Shown: positions 1-10,799, counted from the stretch's first letter. The stretch: 64,000 nt of DNA from Methylocucumis oryzae (GCF_000963695.1 NZ_LAJX01000015.1:27583-91582), one strand, 5' to 3'. Notes: generated from the sequence alone by a model not told the origin. Made by a program: numbers and translations.

Positions 1-1328
1 GCTCGTGAATACCGGCGACAATCACGCCGACGGGCATCTCAGCAATGTTAAGCGGAATGGCTAACAGTTGTTCGCAGCCTAATAGACGGCGTAATTGACG
101 GTCTACAATAGGTTCTAATTCATTATTAGCGTTTACGCTAGAAAACATGAGTTCATCTTGGGCTAACGCTTTAGCAAGCAAGCTTATGCCTGGGTTGAGC
201 GAAATAGTTATAGACGACCAAATGGCGCTGTGCTCCTGCTCATTCGTCAGTCCTTGTAGGCAATGGTTGGCGTCTTGGTAGATAAAAACCGCTGAGCTTT
301 GTAAGCCAAATAATAAGTTAATATCGCGTTGTATATGGCTAACTAGACGGCTTAAGTTCGTCGCGTTTTGTAATTGCTGATGGCTAATAGCGGTTAAGGC
401 AATTTCTTTGACTTGTTCACCTAAGAACTTTTGTAACGCATTGCGTTGCGTCGCGCTGGTGTGGTTGACCAGACCTTTTTCCGAAACGCTAATATTAATC
501 CCATAGCTTTCGGCCGTTTGTTGAACTAGTTTTCTATTGTCAGCAATAATTTCTTCTAATAAAAAACGACTGATACCAAAGAGCTGCTGGGCTTGCTCAA
601 AAGCCGCTTGATTAATCTCATTAGCTGAACAGCTTAATTGTGCGGCAAGATTAACGATTTGTACGATTTTAGCCGTGTCTCTAATCGCGTCTGCGCTTTG
701 ACGTTGGTATAACACGGCATCGGCAATCAATGATTGCAATTGCCAGTTTTCTATTAAAAAACGCGCCAATTTCGTAATGATTCGCGCCGAATAATTTTTT
801 TTCACCATTTTCTATAGTAAGTTCATTTTGCGTATCTAATAACTCGGCGTATTCCTTGGGAAAGCAATCTAACAAAACTAATTGGCCGATTCGATGCAAT
901 AAGCCGGTAAGATACGCTTCATCAGCCGCGTCATAAGCAATCAAGCTGGCAATTTTTTTTGCTAGCAGCGCACAGTTTAGTGAGCGATACCATATTAATT
1001 CTAAAAAATTTTGTTGCGCGTGGCTGAGTTGGCTAAAAAATTGCTGGACTGCTTTGGTAATGGCGATGGTTTTAAGAGTTGATAAACCGAGTAATATTAA
1101 AATTCTATTTAAATCATTGACTTCTGTTGTTCTTCTATAAAATGGTGAGTTCGCAGTCGCGATAATTTTTGCGCTTAATCCGGTGTCTTGACTAATTATT
1201 TTAGTTAGCTCATCAATATTTACGCTAGGTTCTCGAGTCGCTTGTATCAAATCGAGTAGCACCCGAGGTACGGCTGGCAAGTTATTAGCATCTATTTTTG
1301 CTAATATTTTTTTTACGGCAGTTTCCAT
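1..1328 (-). CDS. HDOD-domain signalling protein with GAF-like C-terminal part (partial, frameshifted)
   Basis: HDOD proteins are regulatory relatives of HD phosphodiesterases and often sit in second-messenger or cell-cycle circuits. The N-terminal 190 residues match the family: start METAVKKILAKIDANNLPAVP, then helices with ISQDTGLSAKIIATANSPFY and a degenerate HD site (GLLHRIGQLVLL). The reading frame breaks in a run of six A at 756-761. Removing one A restores EIGAFLIENWQLQSLIADAV and keeps the frame open to the left edge, with a C-terminal half that looks like a GAF-type sensor. The gene runs off the window. I chose the Met at 1328 because the upstream in-frame extension is hydrophobic and unlike the family. 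It lies downstream of the cyclase gene on the same strand. The frameshift is probably a sequence error. Confidence 0.75.
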
Positions 1329-1554
1329 TTGACACAAGATTAGGCTAAGCAGTCGATAGATTACAGCAAATAGTAACCCAATCAAATAAATTTGTTATTA
1401 AAATTTCTAGGCGTATCAACTACTTGTAAGCTAAGGGGGGATTTGTGATAGTTTGCGAAACTAAATTGTGAAAAGTGAAGAAATAGAATAGTGAGCAGTG
1501 CTAAATAACATCTTTGGAATGATATAAACCATTCACTATATGCTTCAAACGGTA

Positions 1555-1589
1555 TTTTTAGGTGCGCACAGCGCACCCTACCTAAAAAA
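1555..1589. repeat. Short palindromic intergenic repeat
   Basis: A hairpin with core GGTGCGCACAGCGCACC (1561-1577), extended by TTTTTAGG on the left and CCTAAAAAA on the right. It resembles the GTGCGC-type REP sequences scattered through many proteobacterial genomes. It lies between the cyclase 3' end and the HDOD gene and could act as a weak terminator for either strand. A 64-codon reading frame over it (1382-1576) is not supported as a gene. Confidence 0.5.
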
Positions 1590-1644
1590 TTTAACCGTTT
1601 AAAGTATGGATGTACATAATAAAACGGGAAGTCAATATGAGCGG

Positions 1645-3898
1645 TTAATTATTGGTGAATGTTTTAGCCTTACAAAGCGCTAAATAATATTCGGTTGGCC
1701 CGTCTTTAAAGTTCTCATAATACAGTTGGGTTAAAGCTTTAAGCGCGAGTTGATAGTTTTCATTTTCAAAATTCAAGATGGCGATTTGAAAGCGATTGAT
1801 AAAATCTAGGGTTTCAGCGGATAGTTGTTCTGTTAGCCCAATTAATTCATAAACCGGGGCTGTTGAGGCGTGACCGCGTAATTGAAATTCGCCTAAATAC
1901 CTAAACGTAAATGCAGAAGCCTCAGTGATAATCTCTTTACTCACTAAGATATGGGTTTTTAATGTTTTATTTAAGTGCTCTAGGCGGCTAGATGCGTTAA
2001 CCGTATCGCCAAAAACTTTTTAAGTCTTGATTAAAGGATAGCCAGAACGGGCCATAATTAATGCCTATCCGAATCGGGAAGCTGACACCGTAATTTTGAT
2101 TAAAATCGGCTACGGCACGCGTTAGCGCTAATGCGGCACATAATGCTTGGTGGCGAATATCGTTCGATAAATTTTTATCGGTCATTTGACTAGGACGTTG
2201 CCTATGAAGTGTATTCGTTTTGGGCGGCTGTTTATCTAACCAAATCGCTAACATGCCATCACCAGCCCAATCTTTTACTGTGCCTTGATGCTCACGAATA
2301 CAACGTTCTACCATGGGTTGATAAGCCTGCATAAATTGCGCTAACCATTGTTCGCCTTTGCTCGCACCTAATTGGGTAAAGCCTTCACCATCAGTGGCAA
2401 AGCTAATGCCTGTATAGCGTTTACCATCTTCATGTTGTGCTGATTGGCCGTTATTGAAATCGTTTAATAATGGCGCTGGGATTTTGTGCTGGTAGATTTG
2501 CGACAGTTGATGACGTTTGTTGGCGTATTGTTGTGCGCTATGAATGAATGCTATGACGGTAAGTTGAGCCAATATTAATAAATAAGGCAGCCAGATATTG
2601 AAATAGTTAATCAAGCTCAGCGTTAAACCAAAATAACCAAGCCCAAATAAAGCTAAGTAGCTCAATAATTTATTAGGTCTGCAGACCATAGATAGGAATA
2701 GTAAGCTTATGGTTAGTACACTATAGCTTATACCAATTGCTATTTTGTCTGGGCGGTTTAACAGCTTCTGAGCTTTTAAATTCGCGATTGTGGTGGCGAG
2801 TAGCTCAGTGCTGCTAATCAAGCTAAAGCCGTTATCAATCGTCCCTCCTTTAACTTCCTGCCCTAAATCAACACTAGGACCAAAAACAACAATTTTATCG
2901 CGTAAATAATTCGGCTGGGTTGTTAATACCTGGCTTAAGTCGTGATAAGCAACGGTATTAATCGTATGCTCAGGCCCATAAAAATTAAGTGTAATTTGGT
3001 CAGTTTGGGTATAACAGGCGAATAAAGCACTAAGCAATGCTTTAGTGGCGTCGGTCTTCGCGGACTGAGCAAGCGAGCGTGCAAGGTCATCAAATAGCGT
3101 TGGTTTATCTACCGCTGCCTTGAGTAATTGATCTGTAAAGTTTTCTAAGGTGCTGCGCTGATTGACCGAGTCGGTTTGAGCGTTGACGAAACGGGCTAGC
3201 TCTGGAAAGTGGGGGGCTAAGACGGCTTGTAACTCGGTGCGGTACGATTGTAAGACAAGTAAATGTAACGCTAGGATAGGCAGCGACGCGCGCGTTTTGC
3301 GGTCGGAACGCCTTAGCGTCAGCTTCTAGCGCTGGGACAAACGTGTTTTGTTTTGCGCCTTGATACTCTTGAAAAATAAACGGTGCCGATGCTGCTACAT
3401 GGTCAAGTTCAGCAATAGGGGGGTTAAGCTGTTCGTTTCAACCCCATCCCCCATGAGTCTATATTCTAAAATACTTTGCAATAAGACTCGACCTGACTTT
3501 TGTATTGCTTGGGCTAATACTTCATCATCGGAACCGCGTACTTCTTTATATAAAAAATTAGCGACAATGAGGCGGGCGCCACTAGCGTTTAAGGTATTAA
3601 TGAGTTCGGCTTGCAAACGGCGATTAAAGCAACGCATTTCAATTTTACCTTGAGTCAGTTGCATGCATTCATGCAGTAGTGGACTCTCAATAAACGAATC
3701 GCGATTTAATTCAACCACGACGACATCGTTAGGTGGGGCGGCGCCGAACACTTGATTTCGTATTAGCAACAGTGCTGCTAAACCCGTGCGGTATTCTATG
3801 GCTTCATCGAAGTCGTAAAAGGCTAACCCTGAAAAGATTAACGCGACCAGCACATGCAAGGACAAAATCAATGTTGACGGTTTAGCAAGCACTCGCAT
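1645..3898 (-). CDS. CHASE2-domain class III adenylate/guanylate cyclase (three frameshifts)
   Basis: Predicted inner-membrane nucleotide cyclase. The order is an N-terminal TM segment (about residues 10-30), a periplasmic CHASE2 sensor (VVVVELNRDSFIESPLLHEC; ASGARLIVANFLY; later DKIVVFG), a cluster of TM helices, and a class III cyclase domain with metal-site motifs FATDGEGFTQLG and GDGMLAIW and a C-terminal GDTVNASSRLEHLN. The gene is split into three open stretches. One-base corrections join them: add one C at the G run 3418-3423, drop one T at 3295-3298, and drop one A at 2011-2015. The corrected product is about 750 residues. The region before GDTVN (GINYGPFWLSFNQDLKSFG) lacks the usual glycine-rich turn, so further error or divergence is possible. 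cAMP is more likely than cGMP as product, but the sequence does not settle it. Confidence 0.8.
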
Positions 3899-4006
3899 AG
3901 CAATCGACGTTGTCAGTAAAACAAGTGGCGTACTATAAATAAATTCAGTGTATTATTCCAGAATTGCCGTGCTCTACTGACAGTAGCGATTGAGCTTTCA
4001 GAAGAT

Positions 4007-4260
4007 TTTTCTCGTTCCCACGCTTGGCGTTACTGCCATTAAGTTAAGGAATATAATGAAATAATCAATAACTTGCATATTGTGTTTTGTGAAATAGTCT
4101 TCCGTAGGTTGGGTTAGCGATAGCGTAACCCGACAACATCGGAGCGTTAAATGTTGGGTTATGCTATCGCTAACCCAACCTGTGCAATTCTAATTATTTG
4201 ATTTTTAACATTTATCTCTTAACTTAATGGCAGTGACGCAAGAGCGTGGGGACGAGAAAC
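4007..4260. mobile_element. MITE-like element with long terminal inverted repeats
   Basis: Two imperfect inverted arms of about 40 bp (4007-4048 and 4216-4260) share the pattern TCTCGT-CCCACGCT-ACTGCCATTAAGTTAAG. They enclose a second, inner palindrome. The pentamer AAGAT flanks both ends (4002-4006 and 4261-4265), as a short target duplication would. No coding capacity. The arm resembles the TCTCGTTCCCACGCT-type repeats common in gammaproteobacteria, so it may instead be a REP cluster. Confidence 0.45.
4104..4182. repeat. Inner palindromic repeat of the GGTTGGGTTAGCGATAGC family
   Basis: Left arm GTAGGTTGGGTTAGCGATAG at 4104 and its complement ending near 4181 form a long hairpin inside the larger element. 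A related hairpin stands at 58552-58590 downstream of psd, so this is a dispersed family in this genome. Function unknown; stem-forming RNA or a protein-binding REP are possibilities. Confidence 0.6.
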
Positions 4261-4448
4261 AAGATTCGTCTGGACGCGTTTGTTAGTGGTGTTAACAAGC
4301 AAGTAAACTCGCTTGTTAATGTATTGAGATGTGCGATGGATTAAACCGCTAGCAAATAACGTATCGGACACCGTTTATCCATATCACGATACAGCCATTG
4401 GTCACGCAAGTTAGAAGACCTACGGTTTCAATGTTATCGATGGTGTAT

Positions 4449-4766
4449 TCAGCGAGGTGCGTAGCATTCGATAGGTTCAACGGCTTTATCATTAACGGTG
4501 ATAGTAATGCCCTGACCACGCGTGTGATTAAGCTTAAAGCTGCCGAGCCCTACCGGATACCAACGATTATTGAGGTTTACCCAACGCGCTTTGCCCGCAT
4601 CATTGCTTAGGTTCACAATAGCGATGGTCTCTACTTGCGCAGTATGAGTCAGTTTAAACGCCGCTGAATTGTCTGCGAGTTTATTACACGAGCAATCGGT
4701 AAGCGCGCTGGTGTTAATTAAGTTATTTTCATCAATGGTAATGCTAAGCGATTTAATAGCGCTCAT
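4449..4766 (-). CDS. Small hypothetical protein downstream of the FecR-TPR-barrel gene
   Basis: A 105-residue protein that I do not recognise. It has no signal peptide or TM segment. It contains several beta-prone stretches (SLSITIDENN, FKLTHTAQVETIAIVNLS, GITITVNDKAVEP) and three cysteines, two in the CSC of DCSCNK. The start is well supported by a strong purine-rich ribosome-binding site (AAGGGGGGAG) directly before the ATG. It begins 17 bp after the FecR-TPR-barrel stop, so the two are probably cotranscribed. Unlike most neighbours it shows no frameshift. Confidence 0.6.
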   Translation of the reverse strand: MSAIKSLSITIDENNLINTSALTDCSCNKLADNSAAFKLTHTAQVETIAIVNLSNDAGKARWVNLNNRWYPVGLGSFKLNHTRGQGITITVNDKAVEPIECYAPR

Positions 4767-4783
4767 TTCTCCCCCCTTCTAAG

Positions 4784-7700
4784 TTATTGAATAGACAACG
4801 TGACACTGGAAAAGAAAATCCTTTCCGGAAAAAGACTACTGCGTTGAAAATCGGTATCAGTATAGGCAAAGCGGTTATCGAATACATTGAGTACGCCGAG
4901 TGTGATTAATCCATAGCGTTTAGGTAAACGGTATTGCGCGCTTAAATCCAGTAATAAAAAATCAGATTTTTGAGGTATAAAGTTAACAAAATCATCAGAA
5001 TACTCACCTTTTTGGCTATAGTAAGCAGGCTTAATATGTAGGCTTAGGCCGTTGGCACTAAAATATGATAAGCCGAAAGGGAGTTTATGCGTTTCCAGAT
5101 TGCGTGCGATTTCAAAATAAGAGGCATTGTCATAAAAACTATATAAGTAATCGACCGATGCGACTAAGCCCTCCATGATAATGTAATTCCAATATGCTCT
5201 ATGCAGTCTTTCAGTGATGAGTAATGTGCTTTGTGTCTGAATGTCCGGATATTTGATGTCGCGTTGACTCCACTCATAACCTATACGCATGTTATCCAAC
5301 ACTTGTTGGTCTATGCCTACGCCATAACGCCAGCTACTTTCACCATTAATGCCATCAAAAAATTGGTTAAAGCCAGCGACTTGGGTGGGCTCTATGGTTT
5401 GGTCGTTAACAAAGCTATGTTTTAGCGTTCTAAAACGCCGCAGCACGTAATGTAGTGCCGGAATACGGTTGCCAGGTTAGGCCAAATTTTGGATTGACTT
5501 GGTTCACACTAGCGCTAGGGTCGTGCAAAAAATCTGCAGACAATCCTGCTGTTACCGTGAAAGCTTTAGCGAGATTCCAATGCGAATAAAGATACCCGGT
5601 GTTGTTTTCTAATTGCGGGTTAGTGCTTAGGCAAACTGGAAAGAAAGCGGCATCTTGACAGTTTTGGTCGGCATGGTAATGACTGAAACCGCTAATCAAG
5701 CGTACAGACGCTAAACTATACACGTGTTGCGTCTCTGCGCTAAAGCCATCGTCATCGAGTTTAGAATCAATGAAAGGGACAACTTGTGTGCGATTGCGGT
5801 TTTCTTTGTAAGTCACATTGGAAATCATGTCTGAGCCGGGGGAAAACTGATGGCGCAAGCCTAGACGCCAAAGGTCACTATCAACATTGTTTCTGAATTT
5901 ATGACCAAAGCTTCTAATCAGGCGCAAATCCCCGCTGTCTTCGTCAGCGTGTTTATATTCGACTTGAATACTGGTTTTTGCGCTGAAGTTGTATTGCGCC
6001 AAGATGTCGTAAATATTTTGCTCAGTATCGTTATTGTCTCGGTAACCGTCTGATTTATAGTGATATTGGCCTAACGAAATACCCAAATCGCCGTGTTGAT
6101 AGGTCGCAACGGCATCATTGGCGTATGTGTTATTGCTGGCAATTAAGCCTGTCGTTTGTAAATACCAGCCGTCACGCATAAATAATGGGTTAAATTCGCG
6201 GAATGACGCAGAGGTTGAGCCTGAGGTTTGTAAAATACCGAGGTTGGGCTGGCTTAGCTGAGGCTGTAGCATCGCAAGGTTATTAGGTTGCCATAACTGC
6301 ATTTGCAATATTTCTGAGACTCTGGCGACTTGTTGATTAGGCATACTGGTATAGGTATCGGCTAAAAAACGATGCGCAGAGAAATTGGTCGGGTCTTGTA
6401 ATACCGATTTGCTGGCTTCGGTTAATGCTGCTTTAGTAAAGCCTAAATCGGTATAAATACGAGCTAAGCTAGCACTGCGTGCAGCTTGGTCTTGGTCTAG
6501 TAATTGCCTAGAACGATAAACAGCTCGGTTGTCATTTAATTCTATGGCTTTATTAACCGCAGTTAAGGCTTGTGTCGGTTGATTAGTCGTTTGCTTGGCA
6601 ATGGCTTGGTAAAAATACGGCGTGGGGTCTTTGGGATCGTTTTCTTCGGCAAGCTTAAATTGCAGCTCAGCAATTTTTAAGCGGTTTTGTTCGTAGTACG
6701 CTTTGCCTAGGTAGCTTCTAATCAATGAGTCATTAGGGTCTAAGCTAGCGGCATGTTCTAATTTAGTAACGCCTTCGTCTAAGTGATTTTTTCTGATAGC
6801 GGCTAATGCTAAGCCAAAATGTGCCAGTGGATCGGAGGCGTCTTTACTAAGCGCTGTCTTAAAGTCGGTTTCGGCTGCTTCTGTTGCATTGTCCATCAAT
6901 CGAGTAAAGCCTAATACTGCATAAGCTCGGCCAATATTAGGGTTGTATTTTACGGCCATTGCAGCGGCTTGGGTGGCATTTTGAGTGTCGCCTAGTGAGG
7001 CTAATAACTCTGCGTGACGACTATGCGCTAATGCATTATCAGGCGCTAGCTTTAGCGCCGCTTCTACACTGGCAAGTGCTGCGGGTAATTGGAATTGAGC
7101 TTGTTGTATATACGAATGCGCAATATGAACAGTGGCGTTATCTGGCGCTAGCTTAACAGCTCGGTCTATATAAGATTGAGCCGTTGTTTTGTTATTTTGC
7201 GTTAAGTTAATAATGGCTTGTTGAGCCAGAAGTAAGGCATGATTAGGTGTTTGTATTAAGCCTTGGTTCAGTAGCTGTTGTGCTTGGTCAATTTTGCCTA
7301 AGGTCAATAATAAGCCAATTTTAATAGCAAGAATATCAGGTTGAACATCCTGCTCGGATAGTCTGTTCAACGTGGTCAATGCTTGATAAGCATTACCCTT
7401 ATGATATTGACTGAGAGCGTCGGTAACGGTGGCATTGCTACTGTCGTCAGCAAAACCTTCGGTGTCGATGATAGGTGGATAATACAGCGCCCATTGTACC
7501 GAATCTTCAGGATGCAATAACAACTTAGTTACAGGAACTGTATTAGCGCTAGCAGCGGCGGTTTGCCCGTTTTCAATTCGCACTTCTCCGCGTTGGTTAT
7601 AGGCGCGAACTTTACCTTCAAAAACGGTAATTTCTACGCCTTCAGCTTTGGCGTCGATTAAAAATTCTGTGCCTTCAATACCGGCATTGAGGTGCGGCGT

Positions 7701-8087
7701 GGTAATGTCGAATTTATGGTGGGTATGGCTGCGCACATAGACTTGGCCTTGCTCAACTGATAATAACACACGCGAACCTAAACCTAAGAAGTTTAGTAAC
7801 GTATTTTCACTGAGGGCTAAATAGGTGGCGACGTCTTCGCCCATTGATAAAACGGCGCGGCTTAATGCTTGTGTGCGCACTTTATCGTTATTGCAATAGG
7901 TTTGGTTAATGCTGGCCGGTTGCCAGTTTTCCGTGGTGGCTTTAAACGATTCGACTTTGCCTTGTGCAGAAACTAATTGAGCAATATTGTCTCGACAAGA
8001 CACAGCATTGCCATCGCCTATGGCAGGGAAGCCGTAGAGCAGTAGACTACTCAGTAAAATTTTCTGCAACAATGGGTTCTGAATCAT
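4784..8087 (-). CDS. FecR-TPR-outer-membrane beta-barrel protein (one frameshift)
   Basis: A large three-part envelope protein of about 1100 residues once one surplus A near 5432-5435 is removed (joins LRAAAF to RTLKHSF). Residues 1-25 form a signal peptide. A FecR-like domain follows (about 30-180; VLLSVEQGQVYVRSHT, GIEGTEFLIDAK, VTVFEGKVRAYN-type segments). Next is a superhelix of about nine TPRs (about 220-590; AKAYYEQNRLKIAELQFKLA, AHFGLALAAIRKNHLDEG). The C-terminal half is a beta barrel resembling TonB-dependent receptors (TIEPTQVAGFNQFFDG, end FFSSVTLSIQ). There is no visible TonB box or plug. FecR-TPR-barrel proteins often accompany CHASE2 cyclases, as here, so a role as the outer-membrane partner of that sensor is plausible inference. 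Confidence 0.8.
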
Positions 8088-8230
8088 CTTACAAGGCTAA
8101 CGAGAGCCGAAAATGTGAAGTTAATAATAGTATAAAATGTTTACAGACTAGTTGGTAATAGTTAACAAGATAACTTATCCACAAAATTGGTAAAAATAGA
8201 TAGGCTTGTCTTGACAAGACTAATTATAGA

Positions 8231-9500
8231 TTAACATTCAAATTTTTTTATTTTTAGCAATTCGATGAATTCATGAGCAGCTACCGGTTTCGAGTAATAA
8301 TAGCCTTGGCCATAATCACTGCTCATCCCTTTAAGGATATGGTGTTCGCGATTCGACTCTATGCCTTCCGCTACGATGTTTAAACCTAAAGACTTTGCCA
8401 ATACGCACAGTGACTTAACGATTTCAAAGCTTTTAGGGTTGTCCAGCATGGTTGAGATAAACGATTTGTCGATTTTTAAGGTATCAATCGGGAAGCGATG
8501 TAAGTAGCTAAAGCTGGAATAACCCGTACCAAAATCGTCTATCGCAATGCTTGCGCCAAGTTTTTTTATTTCATTTAACGTATTAATCGTATTAATGGGA
8601 TCTGCCATTAAGATGGATTCAGTGATTTCAAATTTAATATGCTCGCCGTTGATTCGACTTCTTTCAAAAATGAATTTGATGTTCTCGGCTAAATCGGGAG
8701 GAGCAAATTGGCGGCTTGATAAGTTAATGCTAATAAAGTTTAACTGGTCGGGTAGGACTTTTTGGAACATCTTATAAGAACGGCAAGCGTCTTCAATGAG
8801 CCATAAGCCTAATGCGATAATAATATCCGATTGTTCCGCGATGGGAATGAATTCCAGCGGGGGGATTAAGCCGCGTTCAGGATGTCGCCAACGAATCAAA
8901 GCTTCAGCGCCAATGATGCGGCATTGAACTAAGTCAACTATCGGCTGATAAAACAGTTCAAATTGATTTTCAGCTAACGCATGTTTTAACTCGTCCTCAG
9001 CTTCTACTTGGCAAGCGGTTAAATAAGTTGCTTGCTGCAGTGATTGAGAGGATTCGGATGCGATTAAAAATTCTTCGCTATTCGGTGTGGTGACGGCATG
9101 TTCTAAACGTTCACGCATTTCACGGTAACGTTTTTAAAATTACTTTTAATAAGGTATTAACAAACGGGTCAATACAACTGACTTTCTCGTCGAAGTGCTT
9201 GCGAGTAATGATAATGACTTCTAGTATACTACTGGCGACTGCTGTTGCTGAACGTAGTCCGTCATCAATTAATGCCATTTCACCGAAAATGGAACCTTGG
9301 CTTAAACGGCTAATAAGTTTGGTTTCGCCATTGATGAGTACGAATAATTCAACTTCGCCTTTGACTATAATGTAGGCGTTATCGCCAGGCTCACCTTCTT
9401 TAAAAATACATTCACCTTGGAAATAGGTTTTGCGCACACTCGTGGTATAACCTCGGTGTAAGCCAGTAAGAATACGAAAAGAGCTAAATGTTGGTTCCAC
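8231..9500 (-). CDS. Cyclic-nucleotide-binding EAL phosphodiesterase (one frameshift)
   Basis: A cAMP-type sensor domain fused to a c-di-GMP phosphodiesterase. Residues 25-120 form a cNMP-binding fold with phosphate-binding cassette FGEMALIDDGLRSATAVA. Residues 170-420 form an EAL domain with EALIRW, KFEITES, DDFGTGYSS, KIDKSFI and VAEGIE, that is, the residues expected for catalysis. The frame is interrupted in a T run at 9131-9135; dropping one T gives ILKRYREMRERLEHA across the junction and one 422-residue protein. Without this correction it looks like two overlapping genes. There is no GGDEF domain and no TM segment. The likely role is cAMP-controlled hydrolysis of c-di-GMP in the cytoplasm. 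It lies upstream of the cyclase cluster on the same strand. Confidence 0.82.
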
Positions 9501-9637
9501 GATAAAATCTCGTATCGGTTAGACGGGCGTGAAGTTAGTTGACTAGTTTTTATCACTAAGTCACTTCAGTTACAACATTTGTTTGGGCTATCCACTTAAG
9601 CTGGGACATTTTTAATTTTAGCCCGTAGCGCTAAACT

Positions 9638-9738
9638 GTCATTCCGGCAGGGATTGCTGGAATCCAGACACCATGGTTGGTAAGGTTTTAAGCACATCTC
9701 TGTGTCCTTGAACTCGGCAATCCATGCCGAGATGACGT
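9638..9738. repeat. Dispersed inverted-repeat element (GTCATTCCGGCAGGGATTG type)
   Basis: Outer arms GTCATTCCGGCAGGGATTGC and its imperfect complement ending near 9738 (CGGCAATCCATGCCGAGATGAC) form a roughly 100-bp inverted repeat. This type is common as intergenic repeats in many proteobacteria. It sits between heme A synthase and the cNMP-EAL gene and has no coding content. Confidence 0.55.
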
Positions 9739-9762
9739 AGCTTTCATTTTAGTTGTCCCGGT

Positions 9763-10743
9763 TTAAGCTTTGCTAGCTGTGCCTGCGCCTGCGTAGTTTA
9801 AGCAGATAAATAGAAAAAACTGAGTGCCAAAAATTAAATTGGCGAGCAATAAGTGAATCGGTTGCGATACCGGTGGCATACCTAAACGGTCTAAGCTAAT
9901 GCCGGCGATGATGGCTGCGGCGACTAGTCCTGCTAAGCTTAATCCTGTTTTAACCAATAGCTGCGTGCGTGGTAGTGCCTTAAATAAGCGCCAAGCCAAC
10001 CAAGCATTGGTGAATAATATCAACGATGAAAACGAGCGATGCACATAGAAAATAATTGGAAAATCATCACGCCAGTATTTTCTATCGATATAGCCATGCT
10101 CGTGGGCAATAAAATCCACAGCTTCTCTTACTTGTGTACCCATACCGATTTGTATCAGGGTCATCAGCATTGCGACAATAACAACCGTTTTGATTTTATT
10201 TGGCAAACCCTGTGTCTGAAGTGAGGCAAGACTGTGTTGTTGCGAACGGGCAATGGTGTAAATTAATAACGCGACAATCGCTAAGGCCATTAGCATGTGC
10301 AAAGTAATCATAACCGGTTTTAAGTTGCTAGCGACAACCGTTGAGCCTAGCCAGCCTTGAAAACCGACCAGCAGCAGACAACTTATTGCTAAATAACAAA
10401 TCATTTTGTCTGTTTTTAAAAATACTCGCGAAGTCCATGCGGTAGTAAGAATTAATAGGCCTATTGTCATGCCAATGAGTCGATTCGTGTATTCAGTCCA
10501 GGTTTTAACGGGATTGAACGCTGTGTTTTCATAGCCTAACTGGGCATATATTTGATGATAATTGACCGGTAATTGACTTTCATTGGTAGGTGGAATCCAT
10601 TTGCCAAAGCAAGTCGGCCAGTCCGGACAGCCCATGCCGGCGCCCGATGCTCTCACAATGCCGCCGACTAAGATGAGAAAATAAACAGCAGCAATGGTAA
10701 TGGTGCCCAAACGGCGAAAATTGACTATGTCAGGATGGGTCAT
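9763..10743 (-). CDS. ctaA: Heme A synthase (COX15/CtaA family)
   Basis: Converts haem O to haem A for aa3-type cytochrome oxidases in the inner membrane. The 326-residue product has eight hydrophobic segments and the family's conserved features: GGIVRASGAGMGCPDWPTCF near the N terminus (with a Cys pair), the haem-ligand histidines in TLHMLMAL and FYVHRSF, HEHGY, and a final QPIHLLLANLIFG. Length is normal. No cytochrome oxidase subunit or protohaem farnesyltransferase gene is adjacent; its immediate neighbour upstream is ygfZ. An intergenic hairpin separates the two. The start Met has the typical MTHPDIVNFRRL context. Confidence 0.93.
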   Translation of the reverse strand: MTHPDIVNFRRLGTITIAAVYFLILVGGIVRASGAGMGCPDWPTCFGKWIPPTNESQLPVNYHQIYAQLGYENTAFNPVKTWTEYTNRLIGMTIGLLILTTAWTSRVFLKTDKMICYLAISCLLLVGFQGWLGSTVVASNLKPVMITLHMLMALAIVALLIYTIARSQQHSLASLQTQGLPNKIKTVVIVAMLMTLIQIGMGTQVREAVDFIAHEHGYIDRKYWRDDFPIIFYVHRSFSSLILFTNAWLAWRLFKALPRTQLLVKTGLSLAGLVAAAIIAGISLDRLGMPPVSQPIHLLLANLIFGTQFFLFICLNYAGAGTASKA

Positions 10744-10772
10744 CGTAACCTCATAAGTTTCTGTGTCGGTAG

Positions 10773-10799
10773 GGCGGATTTGCCGATAGGCAATCCGCC
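10773..10799. repeat. REP-like hairpin between ygfZ and ctaA
   Basis: GGCGGATTTGCC and GGCAATCCGCC pair around GATA. A partial further copy of the motif follows at about 10816-10838. It belongs to a common type of intergenic palindrome and may attenuate readthrough from ygfZ into ctaA. Confidence 0.5.

Noticed and set aside
1382..1576. 64-codon minus-strand reading frame with a hydrophobic segment
   Set aside because: It runs through a palindromic repeat, lacks a convincing ribosome-binding site and has no recognisable homology; likely chance.
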